From: Streptomyces flaveolus
GTDB lineage: Bacteria > Actinomycetota > Actinomycetes > Streptomycetales > Streptomycetaceae
Length of the DNA: 64,000 nt
NCBI RefSeq assembly: GCF_000716535.1
Contig: NZ_JNWV01000014.1
Location: forward strand, 119,782 to 183,781
Direction of reading: 5' to 3'
The notes under the pieces were generated by a model. It was not told where the DNA came from. It saw only the letters and a list, made by a program, of their open reading frames with translations, and did no database searches. Numbering within the stretch: position 1 is the first letter of the stretch; the number at the start of each line of letters is the position of its first letter. The position numbers and the translations under genes were made by a program. Of the stretch, positions 63,861 to 64,000 are shown piece by piece.

Positions 63861-64000
63861 GATGGTCAGAGAGACGGAAAAACCCTGGTAGAGTTTGAAA
63901 CACCGAAGGGAAGCGCCCGGAGGAAAGCCCGAGAGGGTGAGTACAAAGGAAGCGACCGTTCCTTGAGAACTCAACAGCGTGCCAAAAATCAACGCCAGAT
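63861..64000 (+). promoter_or_regulatory. rRNA operon leader (16S gene beyond window)
   Basis: The sequence from GGTAGAGTTTGAAACACC (63887) through GCCCGGAGGAAAGCCCG to CCTTGAGAACTCAACAGCG (63962-63980) and CCAAAAATCAACGCCAGAT is the characteristic Streptomyces pre-16S leader. It contains antitermination and RNase III processing sequences. It is more A/T-rich than the surroundings and has no ORF. The 16S gene itself is not in the window. Confidence 0.88.

Noticed and set aside
63840..64000. 16S rRNA gene in the window
   Set aside because: Only the leader is present; the mature 5' end (AGAGTTTGATCCTGG-type) is not reached.

Overview
This window is very GC-rich actinobacterial chromosome and almost certainly comes from a Streptomyces. 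The evidence is strong third-position G/C bias with long antisense shadow frames, GTG starts, several leaderless promoters, a conservon (cvnABCD), mycothiol-dependent formaldehyde oxidation, and a crr-ptsI pair carrying a DasR-type operator beside an rRNA operon leader. I see no transposases, phage genes, CRISPR arrays or tRNA genes. It reads as ordinary core/near-core chromosome with several unusual cassettes.

Layout. (1) 1-3.9 kb: a truncated MFS transporter, a glycerophosphodiester phosphodiesterase and a YczE-type membrane protein, divergent from a MocR regulator. (2) 4.0-5.9 kb: an FtsK-like membrane protein with a broken P-loop and a 64-residue membrane protein. (3) 6.2-12.1 kb: ankyrin and HEAT-repeat proteins, then a translationally coupled cassette of two GT4 glycosyltransferases and an SGNH hydrolase. 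The start region of the hydrolase is a 57-bp tandem repeat that carries start codons. (4) 12.1-17.5 kb: 5-oxoprolinase genes pxpA/B/C with a D-glutamate-cyclase-like protein and an MFS transporter, facing an FCD-type GntR regulator across a 19-bp palindrome. (5) 17.6-24.8 kb: a three-gene MukBEF/MksBEF-like SMC operon with a 1547-residue ATPase and no adjacent JetD-type nuclease. This is the strongest candidate for an undescribed system.

(6) 24.8-39.4 kb: a choline-to-glycine regulon. Choline oxidase, betaine aldehyde dehydrogenase, a Rieske betaine demethylase, dimethylglycine oxidase and sarcosine oxidase strip the methyl groups. S-(hydroxymethyl)mycothiol dehydrogenase and a metallo-beta-lactamase-fold hydrolase probably remove the formaldehyde. 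A ferredoxin and a reductase beyond the IclR gene probably feed the Rieske oxygenase. Two nearly identical 38-bp inverted elements, one before the operon and one before iclR, are probable IclR operators. (7) 39.7-48.7 kb: a conservon (CvnA sensor-like ATPase, CvnB roadblock, CvnC DUF742, CvnD GTPase) with a full-length OPLAH-type 5-oxoprolinase embedded between cvnC and cvnD. (8) 48.8-55.7 kb: glpF-glpK, an EAL-CBS-GGDEF protein, a thiolase/DUF35 pair and a Nudix hydrolase. (9) 55.7-64 kb: a GH31 glycosidase, acetoacetyl-CoA synthetase, an unknown protein, ptsI-crr and the leader of an rRNA operon whose 16S gene should lie just past the right edge.

How the parts connect: much of the window concerns nitrogen/one-carbon compounds (5-oxoproline, choline/betaine) and carbon sensing (glycerol uptake, general PTS enzymes). 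The SMC operon and the conservon sit among these genes but have their own promoters. All functional names rest on motifs and family resemblance read by eye; no database search was run.
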